A DNA stretch of 64,000 nucleotides from Prorocentrum cordatum (GCA_963575745.1 CAUYUJ010017812.1:98501-162500), one strand, 5' to 3'; shown: positions 10,303-19,540, counted from the first letter of the stretch. Numbers and translations: made by a program. Notes: generated by a model from the letters alone, not told the origin.

Positions 10303-11832
10303 ATGGAAGACCGTCTCGAGAACCTGCGGTCTTTGATTCGCCAGACAAATGACACGATGGGCTGGTGGCAAGGCGTGCGCGGGTTGACTTTGCGTTTCGA
10401 TTTCTTGAAACAGTGTGGCGCCGCTCCAGAGTTTTTACAATCGTGGCGGAATGGGATCAGTCTCGGTGCCGCTGCGGCTCCGCCAGCCAACATTCCCAAT
10501 CACCCTTCAGTTGCCCATCATAGCTCGTGGGCGACTGCCGAGTGGAGCAGGCTAGAGGCACTGGGAAAGGTTCGGTTCTTCAGCTCAAAGCCGCCGACTC
10601 TCCATGCCAACCCATGTGCCTTGCTGTTGAAACCAAGGGAAGGCGTGGACGCCAGTGCTGCGGAGCAAGAGCGCTTCAAAGCAAGGCTGATTTTGGACCT
10701 CAGACGGGGCAGAGTGAACGAGCGAATGCCTCAGGTGTCTGTATCATATGGCACAGTGGACCACGCAGTGTCCATGTTGCAGTCAGGTTCCTTCATGTTC
10801 GTCATCGATTTGCAGGATTGTTTTTTCAACTGGCGCGCGTCCACAGCTGATGCCAACCTCCTGGGTTTCTTTTGTCCTGCCAGGCAACTATACGGTCGAT
10901 GCGAATATCTTGCTTTCGGCCTTGCCCCGGCGCCCGGCCTCAATGACAGTTCCATGAAGGAATTGTTGCGCTTGTTGGGGATTACAGCGGGCGCGCGCCT
11001 GCTCGATTTCGTGGACGACATGTTCGGGGAAGGAAGCACCAAAGATGAAGCCTGGATGCGCCTCGAAAAATCAGTGCAATTTTTCCTGTCCGCTGGTGTG
11101 CCTGTTAGTGGGAAGCCCACTGGCGTTCGGCCCCCAAGCACGCGGCAGCGTTGGATCGGTTGGGTTTTCGATTCCGTTGAAATGGTGGTGGCAGTTGAGC
11201 AAGACAAGTGTGATAAAGTGTGCCTCTCAATTGCGCAGACTCTGTCGGCAGACGAAGCCCGGACTCTTCGCGCGAAGGATCTGGCGACCACGGCGGGTTT
11301 GGCCAGCCACCTGTGCGAGATTTATCCACAAGCACGGCGGCGGTTGCATCCCATTTGGGCGGATATGAATGCAGCTGGTGTGTATGCGATGTGGGCGCGG
11401 AGCCCTGTAGCGAACCCGCCTGTGCAGCTATCTGAACTCAGCAGGAAGAACCTTGCATGGGCCTTGCGATCGCTGGCGTCGCCGCCTGTTCGCTCTCTGC
11501 ATTGCCACGCGGGTGCTCTGAGCAAGCGGGGCCACAAGTCTCCAGAGTTTTCTCGGTGGCAGGAATTGGCAGAAGCAGGCGCCATTCGAGTAATAGAGAC
11601 AGACGCGTCTTCCCAACATGGCTGGTCATATCATATTTGCCACTTGGGAAAAGTAGTTTCAGGAACATGGCCGTCCGATTTCGCCACGTCACAGAACTTG
11701 TCACCCGGTGAAGATGAGATCAATTACAAAGAGCTCTGGGTTGTCGTAAAATGTTTGGAGGATTGCGGGGAAGAGGAAGTGGCTGGCGCTTACTATTTCG
11801 AGTGGACAACACTTGCGCTGTTCATTACGTGA
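10303..11832 (+). CDS. Reverse transcriptase plus N-terminal RNase H of the nested element
   Basis: The frame runs from before 10282 (the first in-frame ATG is 10303) to a stop at 11832. RT motifs are visible: motif A VIDLQDCF near 10800, a YLAFGLAPAPG block near 10905, and the catalytic FVDDMFGE near 11010. An RNase H domain begins near 11590 with ETDASSQHGW (first Asp) and continues to INYKELW (Glu) near 11725. The remaining RNase H residues (RVDN, ADLGSR) lie in the -1 frame from about 11795, so the enzyme is completed only by a frame change in 11780-11800. No upstream Gag frame is recognisable. The relation to DIRS/Ngaro-type RT is inferred from motifs and from the linked YR. Confidence 0.8.
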   Translation: MEDRLENLRSLIRQTNDTMGWWQGVRGLTLRFDFLKQCGAAPEFLQSWRNGISLGAAAAPPANIPNHPSVAHHSSWATAEWSRLEALGKVRFFSSKPPTLHANPCALLLKPREGVDASAAEQERFKARLILDLRRGRVNERMPQVSVSYGTVDHAVSMLQSGSFMFVIDLQDCFFNWRASTADANLLGFFCPARQLYGRCEYLAFGLAPAPGLNDSSMKELLRLLGITAGARLLDFVDDMFGEGSTKDEAWMRLEKSVQFFLSAGVPVSGKPTGVRPPSTRQRWIGWVFDSVEMVVAVEQDKCDKVCLSIAQTLSADEARTLRAKDLATTAGLASHLCEIYPQARRRLHPIWADMNAAGVYAMWARSPVANPPVQLSELSRKNLAWALRSLASPPVRSLHCHAGALSKRGHKSPEFSRWQELAEAGAIRVIETDASSQHGWSYHICHLGKVVSGTWPSDFATSQNLSPGEDEINYKELWVVVKCLEDCGEEEVAGAYYFEWTTLALFIT

Positions 11833-12480
11833 ATGTGCGATACGGCAACATTCCTCGAATGGAGCCCCTGGCCGAAAAATTGGAAGCAGCAGAAAGACGG
11901 GCCTCCTGTTGGGCATTGGCGGTGCATTTGAGAGGCATCGCAAATAGAATTGCTGACTTGGGATCGCGAAATTCGGAATTTGCGTTTCAATGGAATTCCG
12001 ATCAGTTCCAGCATGCTTCCATCAAGGATAACATCTTTCGCGACATCCTCGCCAGGACAGGTGCCGAATTCTCCCTCGACCTTTTCGCGGACAGGGAAGG
12101 AATGACAGCCAGGGCTCCAACGTGGCGTTCGCCCGAGCGCACAGCATTCGAGGCGTGCTTGCTCAATGAAGTGGTGTGGGCTCATCCGCCGCGCGCCTTG
12201 CTCCGGCCTGCGTTGGAATTCCTGAGCGCCGCACTTGCACAGGAAAACCCGCCGAAGATCGTGCTGTTGTGCCCGGAAGATGTTGGGGCTCCGTGGTTCC
12301 GGCCACTTTTCCTGCAGCATTGGCACCGTGTCCGGTCGTGGCCCAAAGCTCAGATTTGTTCAGGATTCGTGAAGGCATGGCCTGGCGGTCTGGCCCAAAA
12401 ACTGATGTTCCTTACCTTTTGCTGCAGAGCTGGCAGCCAAACAGACGCAAGCGCAAGCTCGGGCGAGCCTGAAAAAAAGG
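11751..12480 (+). CDS. RNase H C-terminus and methyltransferase-like tail (frame -1)
   Basis: Starting in the frame one base back from the RT, this open frame supplies the last RNase H acidic residues (FRVDNTCAVHYVN; NRIADLGSR near 11945). After a linker, FSLDLFADREG and VWAHPP (near 12178) followed by IVLLCPEDVG resemble the small Dam-like methyltransferase domain that follows RNase H in many DIRS-type elements. In that family the motif is NPP[YF]; here His replaces Asn and Arg replaces the aromatic, so activity is doubtful. The frame remains open to 12654 and beyond, where a separate Cys/His protein starts. The start is set by the frame switch, not by an ATG. Confidence 0.6.
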
Positions 12481-12653
12481 AAACATCATCTTCATCTGCT
12501 CTTCCTTTTCTTTCTTGTGTGTCCAGGTTGCCATTGCGGGTTCGCTGTGGTCTGTCGAACATCTATTCTCGCAGCCGCGTCCAGCTCGCGAAGCGACTTG
12601 CCACAAACATCAGACCGCGCCCCTGTCTCGTGTTTCGCTTGCACTTACCAGGG

Positions 12654-13945
12654 ATGGCGGAAGCAGCGATCCGGGCGGCACTCGAGCAGGGCGGCGCCAT
12701 CCGCACCGCCATCGTCGAGGAGATCGCCAAAACCTTCCAGCCAGGGGAACCAGGCTTGCGTGCCATTGAGAAAGCAGCGGGAGAGGTCGTGCGCGACAAG
12801 GCCATTGAGGCAGTGACTGCGGTGTTGAAAGATTCTACGTCAGGTTTGTCGACGCTCATCAAGGACGAATGCAACAGGCGCGCAGACACTGAGTTTCCGT
12901 ACAGGGCGAAGCTCCGCGCACTTAGCATGGACGAGTGGGTGTCGGCCTGGCGCGATTTGGTCGTAGACCAGGACCAGGTATCGTGGACGCTCCAAGCCGT
13001 CGAGCAGAACAGTTCCCTGGCCACAATCCTGGCGCTGCAGGCGGCGCCCCCCGAGAACGCCGACTTGCAGCAGCTTCGCCGCGCGTCTACAGCGCGCTAT
13101 GCGGCAAAATTGTCATGGAAGCAGCTGTGCCTCCCCAGCCATGGCGGCTCGTGGGACAAGCTCAAGAACTTCCTTATGGAGAAGGCAGATTCACCACTGG
13201 ACAATGTCAAGGCCCTGGCGCGATCGTTGCTGGTCTTGTTGAACCTCTTGGACCGCCGCTGCACTGTCGCGCAGTCCGCCAAGAAAACGGGGCCAGAGAA
13301 AGCTGCAGCGCAGAGGGAGCACCTCCTCGAGTTCATTCACCTGGCCATCAAGCAAAGCAATACAAGCGGCGGACCACGAAAGCGAGTGCGTCTATCCCGC
13401 TTGAGCACGAGCTCTTGTTGCGCGACTTCGCCCAGGACCTCATTTTGGCGGAGGCAGCGCTGGCGGCCAAGGGGCCCGGAAAAAGGCTGGGTGCGTCTGA
13501 TGTGTCAGGGGCGCCGTCGGCGAAGGCACCTCGCTATGGCGATGGGTCTGCGGGCGCCTCCCCCCAGGTTTCGGCGCGCTCCAGTGGTTCAGCCAACCAG
13601 GGCTTCACCACGAAGAAGGAGCCCGGCGACAAGCCCGACCGCAAGGCCTTGTTGGACATGCTGCTGCGCGAGCTGGAGCACGTGGTCCGGACCGGCAGCA
13701 CCAAGAAGATCCAGTCTTGGGTTGACAAGCAATACCTCGTGAGTGAGCAGCACAAGGGCACGGTGACGTGCCTCTTCAGGGAGCACGTGTGCAAGAATTG
13801 CTTGTTCAGCGGCAAGGGCATCGTCAAACACACGCTGAAGCACTGCAAGGAACAGGGTAACGATTGCATGCTCCCGTGTTCTAAGTGCACGAAGGCGGGA
13901 CGGACAAGCCATCTCCTGCACTGGATGTCGGAGTGCAAGAACTAG
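12654..13945 (+). CDS. Cys/His-rich Gag-like protein of nested element (one frame change)
   Basis: The ATG at 12654 follows an open frame without strong coding signs and begins MAEAAIRAALEQ. About 240 residues of helix-rich, charged sequence follow. Near 13370-13400 the coding signal moves from frame 0 to frame 2, where a second half continues to TAG at 13945. The C-terminus is a metal-binding-like cluster: HVCKNCLFSG, then H, H, C, and CSKCTKAGRTSHLLHW-SEC. It may be the nucleocapsid-like partner of the RT, but the position after RT and before YR is unusual for Gag. It is also a possible dinoflagellate host protein captured by the element. Function is unknown; the frame change is an indel or an intron. 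Confidence 0.5.
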
Positions 13946-14155
13946 GCATCTCCAGCCACGCGCCAGAGCCATTCGATTTTCCACGGCGTTTAGCCGCCTG
14001 CTGCTGTTCCCGACGTGCAGGCCGCTTTTAAGAGATCCTTGAAACATGAAAAATAACAGGCCTCTATGGGGTGTCCGCCACGGCTGGTTTCAGAGGCTCC
14101 GAATTGATGGGGCCTTCCGTCTTTCATGCGCCACATGAGTCTTCCCACTGCCGTT

Positions 14156-14174
14156 CCGTAGCCTCGGGTCCAAG
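14156..14174 (+). other. Spliced-leader-like sequence before the YR start
   Basis: CCGTAGCCTCGGGTCCAAG ends 3 bases before the YR ATG. It resembles the dinoflagellate spliced leader (CCGTAGCC, then ATTTT, then GGCTCAAG) with about two bases missing. It could be a relic of a trans-spliced mRNA or a coincidence. Confidence 0.3.
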
Positions 14175-14177
14175 ACA

Positions 14178-15734
14178 ATGGATGATTTCGTGCACAGAAA
14201 TGATTTCAATTCGCCCCCTTCCAAAGCAGCGCGCGCTGGATCGCGGCGGCCGCCCCTTCCGCTGGAACCGGCAGCTGCGCGTGCTGGTGCTGGCGGAGAT
14301 GGCGCTGTGTCGGCGGTGGCGGTCCCCTCGCAGGATGCAGCGGTTCCTGGGCGCTCGGGCATTGGAGTTGGGGTGCGGAAAGCCACGTCGTTCCTGAGCA
14401 TGCTCGACATCAGCCGCGCTGCTTGGGCGTCTTCTGGTGCAGTTCCGCTGGACACGGCGCTGTGTCAGTCTCTTGTCGCCGACGGTGCTTCTGCGACCTC
14501 CGCAGGTAGCAGTGGCTCTCGGGGCAGCCCCGCCCGTGCGGCGGTACCTGTTGCAGAAGTTTCTAGCGGGTATCCCAGGCTGACGGTGGCGGCCGCCGCG
14601 GACACGCCGAGTGCGATTCACGCAGACGGCCCTGGGGCTCGCAGCCTCGGTGCTCCCAGGGCTCCGCTTGCACTGGTTGCCGGCGAGAGTGCGCCGGTGC
14701 AGTTGGCCGCGCGTCGGAAGGCTGCCGCTGACATCGATCGCTGTTTGGCGGCGGCCTGGGAGCCGTCCACGCGCAGTCGCTACGACGCCACCTTGCGCAG
14801 CGTGGTGAGCACAGTCGAATCTGACACTGCGTTGTCCTTGCTGCCCTGCGACACGGAGGAAAAGGTCATGGTGTTGTTCGCTGGGATGATCGGCCAGCCT
14901 TGGGGCACTGTGGGCGCAGCAAAAGCTGCCGTCAGGGCTTGGCATGTAGAGCGTGATTTACTTGCTGCTTTCGATTTGGCTTGGACTCCTCGAGCTTGGC
15001 ATTTCTGGCGAGGTCTCAAAAAGCTCGCTGACCATTCGCTGCGGCACGCCAAGCGGCCACTTTCGTTCGACGAGGCGTGTGTTGTGCAGCGTTGTCGCCT
15101 TGCCCAAGCCTCAGACGCTGGTTTGCGCGATGCTGCAATGGTTGCGACAGCATTCTTCGGGATCCGGCGCTTTGCAGAAGTACAAGGGCTTCTCACAGAG
15201 GATGTTGTCTTCCAAGAAGATGCTGTTGAGTGCCGTATCCGCCGGCAGAAGAACGATCCTTGCGGCGTGGGAATGCTCATCTGGCTCCCGCGGCTGCCAG
15301 AGTTGGGGCCGCTCTGCCCTCTGAAACTTATGCAGTCGTGGGCCGCTCGCAGAGCAGCTTTGTGGCCAGCTTCCACTGGTTATTTCTTTTGCGTGACCGG
15401 CGCCGCCTCCCCGAGAGCAGCGTCCGCGGATACTTTCCGCAGAATGCTATCCCGACACGTGAAGGATCCCGCCTCGGTGGGGAGTCACTCACTGAGAAAA
15501 GGCGGCGCCTTGTGGTGGAAGCATGCCGCGGCGCTCCCGGAAACCCTTGTGCAAGCGCAGGGCGGGTGGTCGTCTCTCGATGTCATGAGAGCGTTTTACA
15601 CGAAGCACCCAGACTCCGATCGCCGTCAATTGTTGTTGGGTGCTGCGGCGGCCGCTAACCCAAAGCAGGCTGCGCCCTCTGCAACTGCGCAGCGGCCGCT
15701 GCTGGCCTTACCTGTTTGGAAGCAGCCTCTGTAA
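14178..15734 (+). CDS. Tyrosine recombinase (YR integrase), intact
   Basis: ATG 14178 to TAA 15734, 518 codons. The N-terminal ~180 residues are low-complexity (Ala/Ser/Gly). A SAM-like core-binding region follows (EPSTRSRYDATLRSVV near 14760), then the catalytic domain. The catalytic residues of the family are all present: Arg in FFGIRRFAEVQG near 15165, H-x-x-R in SHSLRKGGA near 15485-15505, a Trp at the second His position (QGGWSS) and the Tyr nucleophile in RAFYTKH near 15597. It should cut and rejoin element ends or circular cDNA and the target through a 3'-phosphotyrosine. Repeat B1 starts 17 bases after the stop. An SL-like sequence (14156-14174) ends just before the ATG. This is the best preserved gene in the window. 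Confidence 0.88.
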   Translation: MDDFVHRNDFNSPPSKAARAGSRRPPLPLEPAAARAGAGGDGAVSAVAVPSQDAAVPGRSGIGVGVRKATSFLSMLDISRAAWASSGAVPLDTALCQSLVADGASATSAGSSGSRGSPARAAVPVAEVSSGYPRLTVAAAADTPSAIHADGPGARSLGAPRAPLALVAGESAPVQLAARRKAAADIDRCLAAAWEPSTRSRYDATLRSVVSTVESDTALSLLPCDTEEKVMVLFAGMIGQPWGTVGAAKAAVRAWHVERDLLAAFDLAWTPRAWHFWRGLKKLADHSLRHAKRPLSFDEACVVQRCRLAQASDAGLRDAAMVATAFFGIRRFAEVQGLLTEDVVFQEDAVECRIRRQKNDPCGVGMLIWLPRLPELGPLCPLKLMQSWAARRAALWPASTGYFFCVTGAASPRAASADTFRRMLSRHVKDPASVGSHSLRKGGALWWKHAAALPETLVQAQGGWSSLDVMRAFYTKHPDSDRRQLLLGAAAAANPKQAAPSATAQRPLLALPVWKQPL

Positions 15735-15751
15735 TTAATTTAGGCCTCGGT

Positions 15752-15936
15752 GGGGTAAGGGCCCTCCCTGAAGGGATGCGCCCTGTGGCCTGCGGCTGAA
15801 GCAGCACTCCCGCCGAGCCACGGCTGTGGCATGAAGAAAATATTGCTACACGCTTCGCGTGCGCACTGCCTCTCCCGCGCCGTTCTTCGCCCCGGAGGCC
15901 TCCTTGGTGCTCCTGCTCGGCGGTGGTAGGCGGAAA
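15752..15936 (+). repeat. Split direct repeat B1
   Basis: 185 bases starting GGGGTAAGGGCCCTCCC, about 98% identical to B2 at 16200-16384. It ends GGTAGGCGGAAA and is directly followed by A2. Confidence 0.85.
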
Positions 15937-16143
15937 GCGCAGTTTCTGAGGAGGCTGTGCATTCGGGAAACGAGGTTTTCGCGGACACCCCAAAACGAGT
16001 TATTCTTCGTATCAAATCATTGCAGGTTGCTCCCCTTATATTGCAATATCGATGGGCTTCGCCTTCATGTGGGGTCTTTCACCGTCGGTATTGTTTTCTC
16101 GAGCGCAGGCCCAGGGGGTAGTTCCGCGCGCTTTTCGCGGACC
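15937..16143 (+). repeat. Split direct repeat A2
   Basis: Second copy of A1 (1611-1798), with a ~19-base insertion after CAATATCGATGG. It lies between B1 and B2, as in PAT/Ngaro elements. Confidence 0.85.
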
Positions 16144-16199
16144 CGCCCGCCCGCCCTGGGTTCACACCTCGTGCTGGTCGCAATCCGCCCTTCCCGGGA

Positions 16200-16384
16200 G
16201 GGGTAAGGGCCCTCCCTGAAGGGATGCGCCCTGTGGCCTGCGGCTGAAGCAGCACTCCCGCCGAGCCGCGGCTGTGGCATGAAGAAAATATTGCTACACG
16301 CTTCGCGTGCGCACTGCCTCTCCCGCGCCGTTCTTCGCCCCGGAGGCCTCCTTGGTGCTCCTGCTCGGCGGAGATAGGCGGAAA
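16200..16384 (+). repeat. Split direct repeat B2, right end of nested element
   Basis: Same length as B1, with only about four differences by eye. It ends GATAGGCGGAAA, and the next codon (CAG) belongs to the interrupted Gag. Confidence 0.85.
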
Positions 16385-17386
16385 CAGTCCAAGATGAAGA
16401 TGGCTTCGGATTCGGATGCTGCAGGGGTCTCGGCATTCGCCAATGCCATGCAGCAGTTCGTCCAGGCGACGTCTCACACGGCCGCGGCGGGCTCTGCAAA
16501 GAAAGGTTTGTCTTTCGATTTGGCCAAGCGGATCCAAGAAATGGGTTTGGCGCACTTCCCGTCGGAGGGGCTCCCTTCAGAAGAAACCTTGGCCAAATTC
16601 GAGCATGCTGGCAAAGTGGCCGCCGAGAAGCAGCGCAAGTGGATTGGCAGCGCGGACGGTGAGTGTCTGCAGACGCACCACCGACCGGAATGGTCGCGCA
16701 CGCCTGTCGTGGCTGCGCCACCGACTGGTTCATCTATCGAGGAGAAGCTCAAGCATGTGCTCGACGACAAGAAAGCCCGAGCGGACGAGTTGAAGCTCGA
16801 TTATCAGAGCTACGCTACGTTCATGGGTCACGTGTTCCAGCGGGGGATGAAGTGCGTGCTGATGAAAGCGTGCTCGTCCACGGAGCTTTTGGCTTACCTG
16901 TTCAATTTGACCCACATAGCTGAGGAACACGGCGGGGTCCGGACGGCTTATCAGTACGACATCTTGCAGCGTAAGGCGATGGCGCGCTCGCTCGAGCGAG
17001 GCGAGGACCGGCTTTCGCACTACTTCAACGTGCTCGACGAGGACATGGCCCGGAAGGCCAAAGATAAAGTATCTCAGAAGATGAAGGAGACCACCGGCCG
17101 GACGACCCCTGGCCAGGCGCAGCACGGCGGAGGCTCCCGGACCTACGGTGGCAGCAGCTCCGGTTACGGAGGCTGGGGCAATGCCAGCTCCAGCGGGGCG
17201 GCGCCGAAGGGCCAGGGCAAGGCGCGCAAAGGGGCTGGGCCCGCGCCGAGCACCCCCAAGAAGAAGAGGTCCAGGTCGCCAAAGCGCTCTGGCAACGGCG
17301 GCAACTCCAACGGCAAGGGAGGCAAGGGCGGCCATGGCAACAACCAGGGCAACAAGTCCTGGCAGGACAAGTGGTGGAACAAGTGA
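16385..17386 (+). pseudogene. gag: Gag of outer YR retroelement, C-terminal half
   Basis: This continues the Gag begun at 1254. The first codons after the insertion (Q-S-K-M-K) align where homologues have C-A-T after R-[AV]-Q-R-K. Conserved blocks follow: GLSFDLAKRIQEMGLAHFP, LPSEE, IGSADGECLQ, HRPEWSR, LDYQSYATF and GVRTAYQYDIL. The C-terminus is basic and Gly/Lys-rich (KKKRSRSPKRS), suited to nucleic acid binding. The frame ends at TGA 17384-17386, and the RT follows in exactly the same frame. The upstream frame is open into the B2 repeat, so an ORF caller would start it artificially at 16307. Confidence 0.8.
17384..17386 (+). promoter_or_regulatory. In-frame TGA between gag and RT, candidate readthrough site
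   Basis: The sequence is AAG TGA GGG GAA. Gag and RT share one frame with only this stop between them. The two other copies have the same arrangement (minus 25911-25909 AAG TGA GCG; plus 45588-45590 CGG TGA GAG). All three stops are TGA followed by G. Confidence 0.6.
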
Positions 17387-19540
17387 GGGGAAGGACGATT
17401 CCCCGACACAGACGTGGAGGAACAACTGAGCGAGGTTTCCGACGGGAGCTCTTCTCAGGGTACAGAGGAAACAATCGAGTTTCCAGGTAGTGGTGGAAAG
17501 GATTTTCTTGTCGAGATCCGTTCGGCCGTGCATGCTCTGCTACAGGATCGGGACGCCCGGTCTGCTATGACACCTGCGGCGCATTTTAAATGGGCGCAGT
17601 CTTTGCCGCACGTCGCGCGCGAGGGCCGCTTGCCTCCTTTGCTGCAGGATGCAATTCAAAAATCCTCGGCTCTCAGCCCGGGGGCTTTGCATAGATGGCG
17701 CGCTGACGCTTTAGAGTACTGGCAGGGGCGGAAACGTGACCTGGCTGTCCCCTGGGAGCAAATTCTGCAGGGATTACCGCTGCACGTGCAGCAGCTGGTA
17801 GGGCCGGGGAAGAATCTACTGCTTCTCGCGGAGATGCTCGAGAGCATCGCGTGGCCAGATAAAGAGCTTGTACATAACTTAGCTTTCGGGTTTCCGATCG
17901 TAGGTAGGTTGAATCCTTCCGGTACAATGCCTCCGAAGCGGCACGTGTCCGAACCAGCGGCCGTAAGTGCGCTGGAATCTTCGGTGGGCGCTATCAACGC
18001 CGACACTTTGTGCAAGGTGTGGGCCCGCGCGTCGCTGTGCCCCGCGGTAGAGGAGGCGTTTGAGAAGAAATGCAAAGAAGAGGTTGCGCAGAGGAAAGCT
18101 TTTTGGGTAAAGCTTTCCGCCGTAGATGCTTTGCTTGCAGTCCGCTTCCCTGTCGACGAAGGTTGGCGGGAACGTGCCGGGCAGAGGAGTAGGAAAGTAC
18201 GTCTGATCGACGATTTCAGTGGCAACGGTCTCAATTCTGCCACTTGCATTCCAGAGGAAATGCGTCACGACACGCTCGATACACTTGTTAGTGTGGCCCG
18301 GGCTTGTTTTGACGCTGCAGAGGGGGGTTCGCCTCTGCTCTTCCGCAAGGGTGATTTTAAGAGTGCGTTCAAGACGCTTCCTGTGCAGGAGAACCATCTC
18401 CGGTTTTCAGTTGCCACGTGGAGTAGTGCTGCGCAGCAGGACAAGGGATTACAGTTGCTCTCTTGTCCTTTTGGCGCGGCGGTCTCTGTCTTTGCGTGGC
18501 ATCGATTCGGTAGCGCGGTGCAAGCAATTTTGGCCCGTATATTTCTGCTTGCTTATCCGCGTTTCGTCGACGATTTGTTCGGCGCAGACGCGTGCACGAG
18601 CACCGCGGATCCCGGATCTTTGGTGGGTCCGCGAGGGTCGGCGGGGCTTGCGCGCACAGTGATCGTGGACTTGCTTGGCTGGCTGCTAGATGAATCCAAA
18701 GCAGTTGCTGAGGCGACACAAATGACCGTGTTAGGCGTAGAGGCGAAGGCCTGCCTGGAGGGCATTTGGTTTTGGATTGGGTGCGAGAAGAAAAATAAGT
18801 GGCTCCAGCAAATTCGTGATGCTTTGCGTAGTGACGCGTTGGCGCCAGCAGAGGCTGCTAAACTTGCTGGTCGCCTCAGCTGGGGGGCCACAGCTGTTTT
18901 TGGCCGCGGTGCGAGAGTTTTTCTGGCACCGCTCTTCTGGCAGAGCAGCCGACGGAAACGTGCGCTGGCAGCTCGCGTGCGCAATGCTCTGCAGTGGTGG
19001 GAACGGCCTTTAAGTTCTGACCCTTCCGTTTTCGCGCGGTTCAGCCAACCTCCGCTCCAGAGGCGCATCCTGTACACTGACGCCACTGGCGGAGGGAACT
19101 TGGCTGTAGTGCTTCAAACTCCGTCAAAGCGTGTCTGGGCGGCAGCAAAGATTCCGTCTAGAGCTTGGGCTTGGGCTCGGCCCAGGCGCACGCAGGTGAC
19201 CCTCTGGGAATTAGTGGCAGCATTGTGCGGCGTGCGGCTTTTCTTGGAGCAAGGAGTCGAGTCACCAGAGCTCATTGTGTTTATCGACAACACAGCGGCG
19301 TTGAGCGCACTTTTGCGTGGCAGTTCCCGGCTGCCTGATCTCAACGCAGTTTTGGGCACCATCTGGTTCGATCTAGCTGCAGCAAGTGTGCTTATGCACG
19401 CTCATTATGTCCCTTCTGCGTTGAATCTGGCAGATGGGCCTACTCGCGTAAGTAAAGCGGAGCAGAGCCGCGCTGAACTAGACAGCTTGTCTTTCCGGGA
19501 GACGGCTTGGCGTTGGCCAGCGCTCTCCTGGGACAGCTAA
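17387..19540 (+). CDS. pol: Reverse transcriptase/RNase H of outer YR element
   Basis: About 717 codons from the base after the Gag TGA to TAA 19540. An acidic N-terminus (EEQLSEVSDGSS, EFPGSGG) matches related words in the other copies. RT motifs: KGDFKSAFKTLPV (motif A, near 18350), LLSCPFGAAVSVF (near 18460) and FVDDLFGAD (motif C, near 18570). RNase H residues: YTDATGGG (near 19075), WELVAAL (near 19207), FIDNTAALSALLRGSSR (near 19280) and LADGPTR (near 19428). It should copy the element RNA into cDNA. The YR frame starts within its last bases in another frame. It is intact in this copy, although its Gag is split. Confidence 0.85.
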   Translation, partial: GEGRFPDTDVEEQLSEVSDGSSSQGTEETIEFPGSGGKDFLVEIRSAVHALLQDRDARSAMTPAAHFKWAQSLPHVAREGRLPPLLQDAIQKSSALSPGALHRWRADALEYWQGRKRDLAVPWEQILQGLPLHVQQLVGPGKNLLLLAEMLESIAWPDKELVHNLAFGFPIVGRLNPSGTMPPKRHVSEPAAVSALESSVGAINADTLCKVWARASLCPAVEEAFEKKCKEEVAQRKAFWVKLSAVDALLAVRFPVDEGWRERAGQRSRKVRLIDDFSGNGLNSATCIPEEMRHDTLDTLVSVARACFDAAEGGSPLLFRKGDFKSAFKTLPVQENHLRFSVATWSSAAQQDKGLQLLSCPFGAAVSVFAWHRFGSAVQAILARIFLLAYPRFVDDLFGADACTSTADPGSLVGPRGSAGLARTVIVDLLGWLLDESKAVAEATQMTVLGVEAKACLEGIWFWIGCEKKNKWLQQIRDALRSDALAPAEAAKLAGRLSWGATAVFGRGARVFLAPLFWQSSRRKRALAARVRNALQWWERPLSSDPSVFARFSQPPLQRRILYTDATGGGNLAVVLQTPSKRVWAAAKIPSRAWAWARPRRTQVTLWELVAALCGVRLFLEQGVESPELIVFIDNTAALSALLRGSSRLPDLNAVLGTIWFDLAAASVLMHAHYVPSALNLADGPTRVSKAEQSRAELDSLSFRETAWRWPALSWDS

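Larger units (their letters stand above)
1611..16384 (+). mobile_element. Ngaro/PAT-like YR retroelement with split direct repeats, inserted in gag
   Basis: The left end carries repeat A1 (1611-1798). The right end carries B1 (15752-15936), A2 (15937-16143) and B2 (16200-16384) in that order. This A1-body-B1-A2-B2 layout is the hallmark of PAT/Ngaro tyrosine-recombinase retrotransposons. The body encodes RT/RNase H (10303 on), a Cys/His protein (12654-13945) and an intact YR (14178-15734), all on plus. Both outer junctions fall inside one Gag reading frame, so the pre-insertion site can be inferred. The three junctions share a short TAGG core (GGTAGG left and middle, GATAGG right) and show no obvious target duplication, as expected of YR integration. 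The left 8.6 kb holds minisatellites and a Merlin-type gene, making the element unusually long. Confidence 0.75.
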
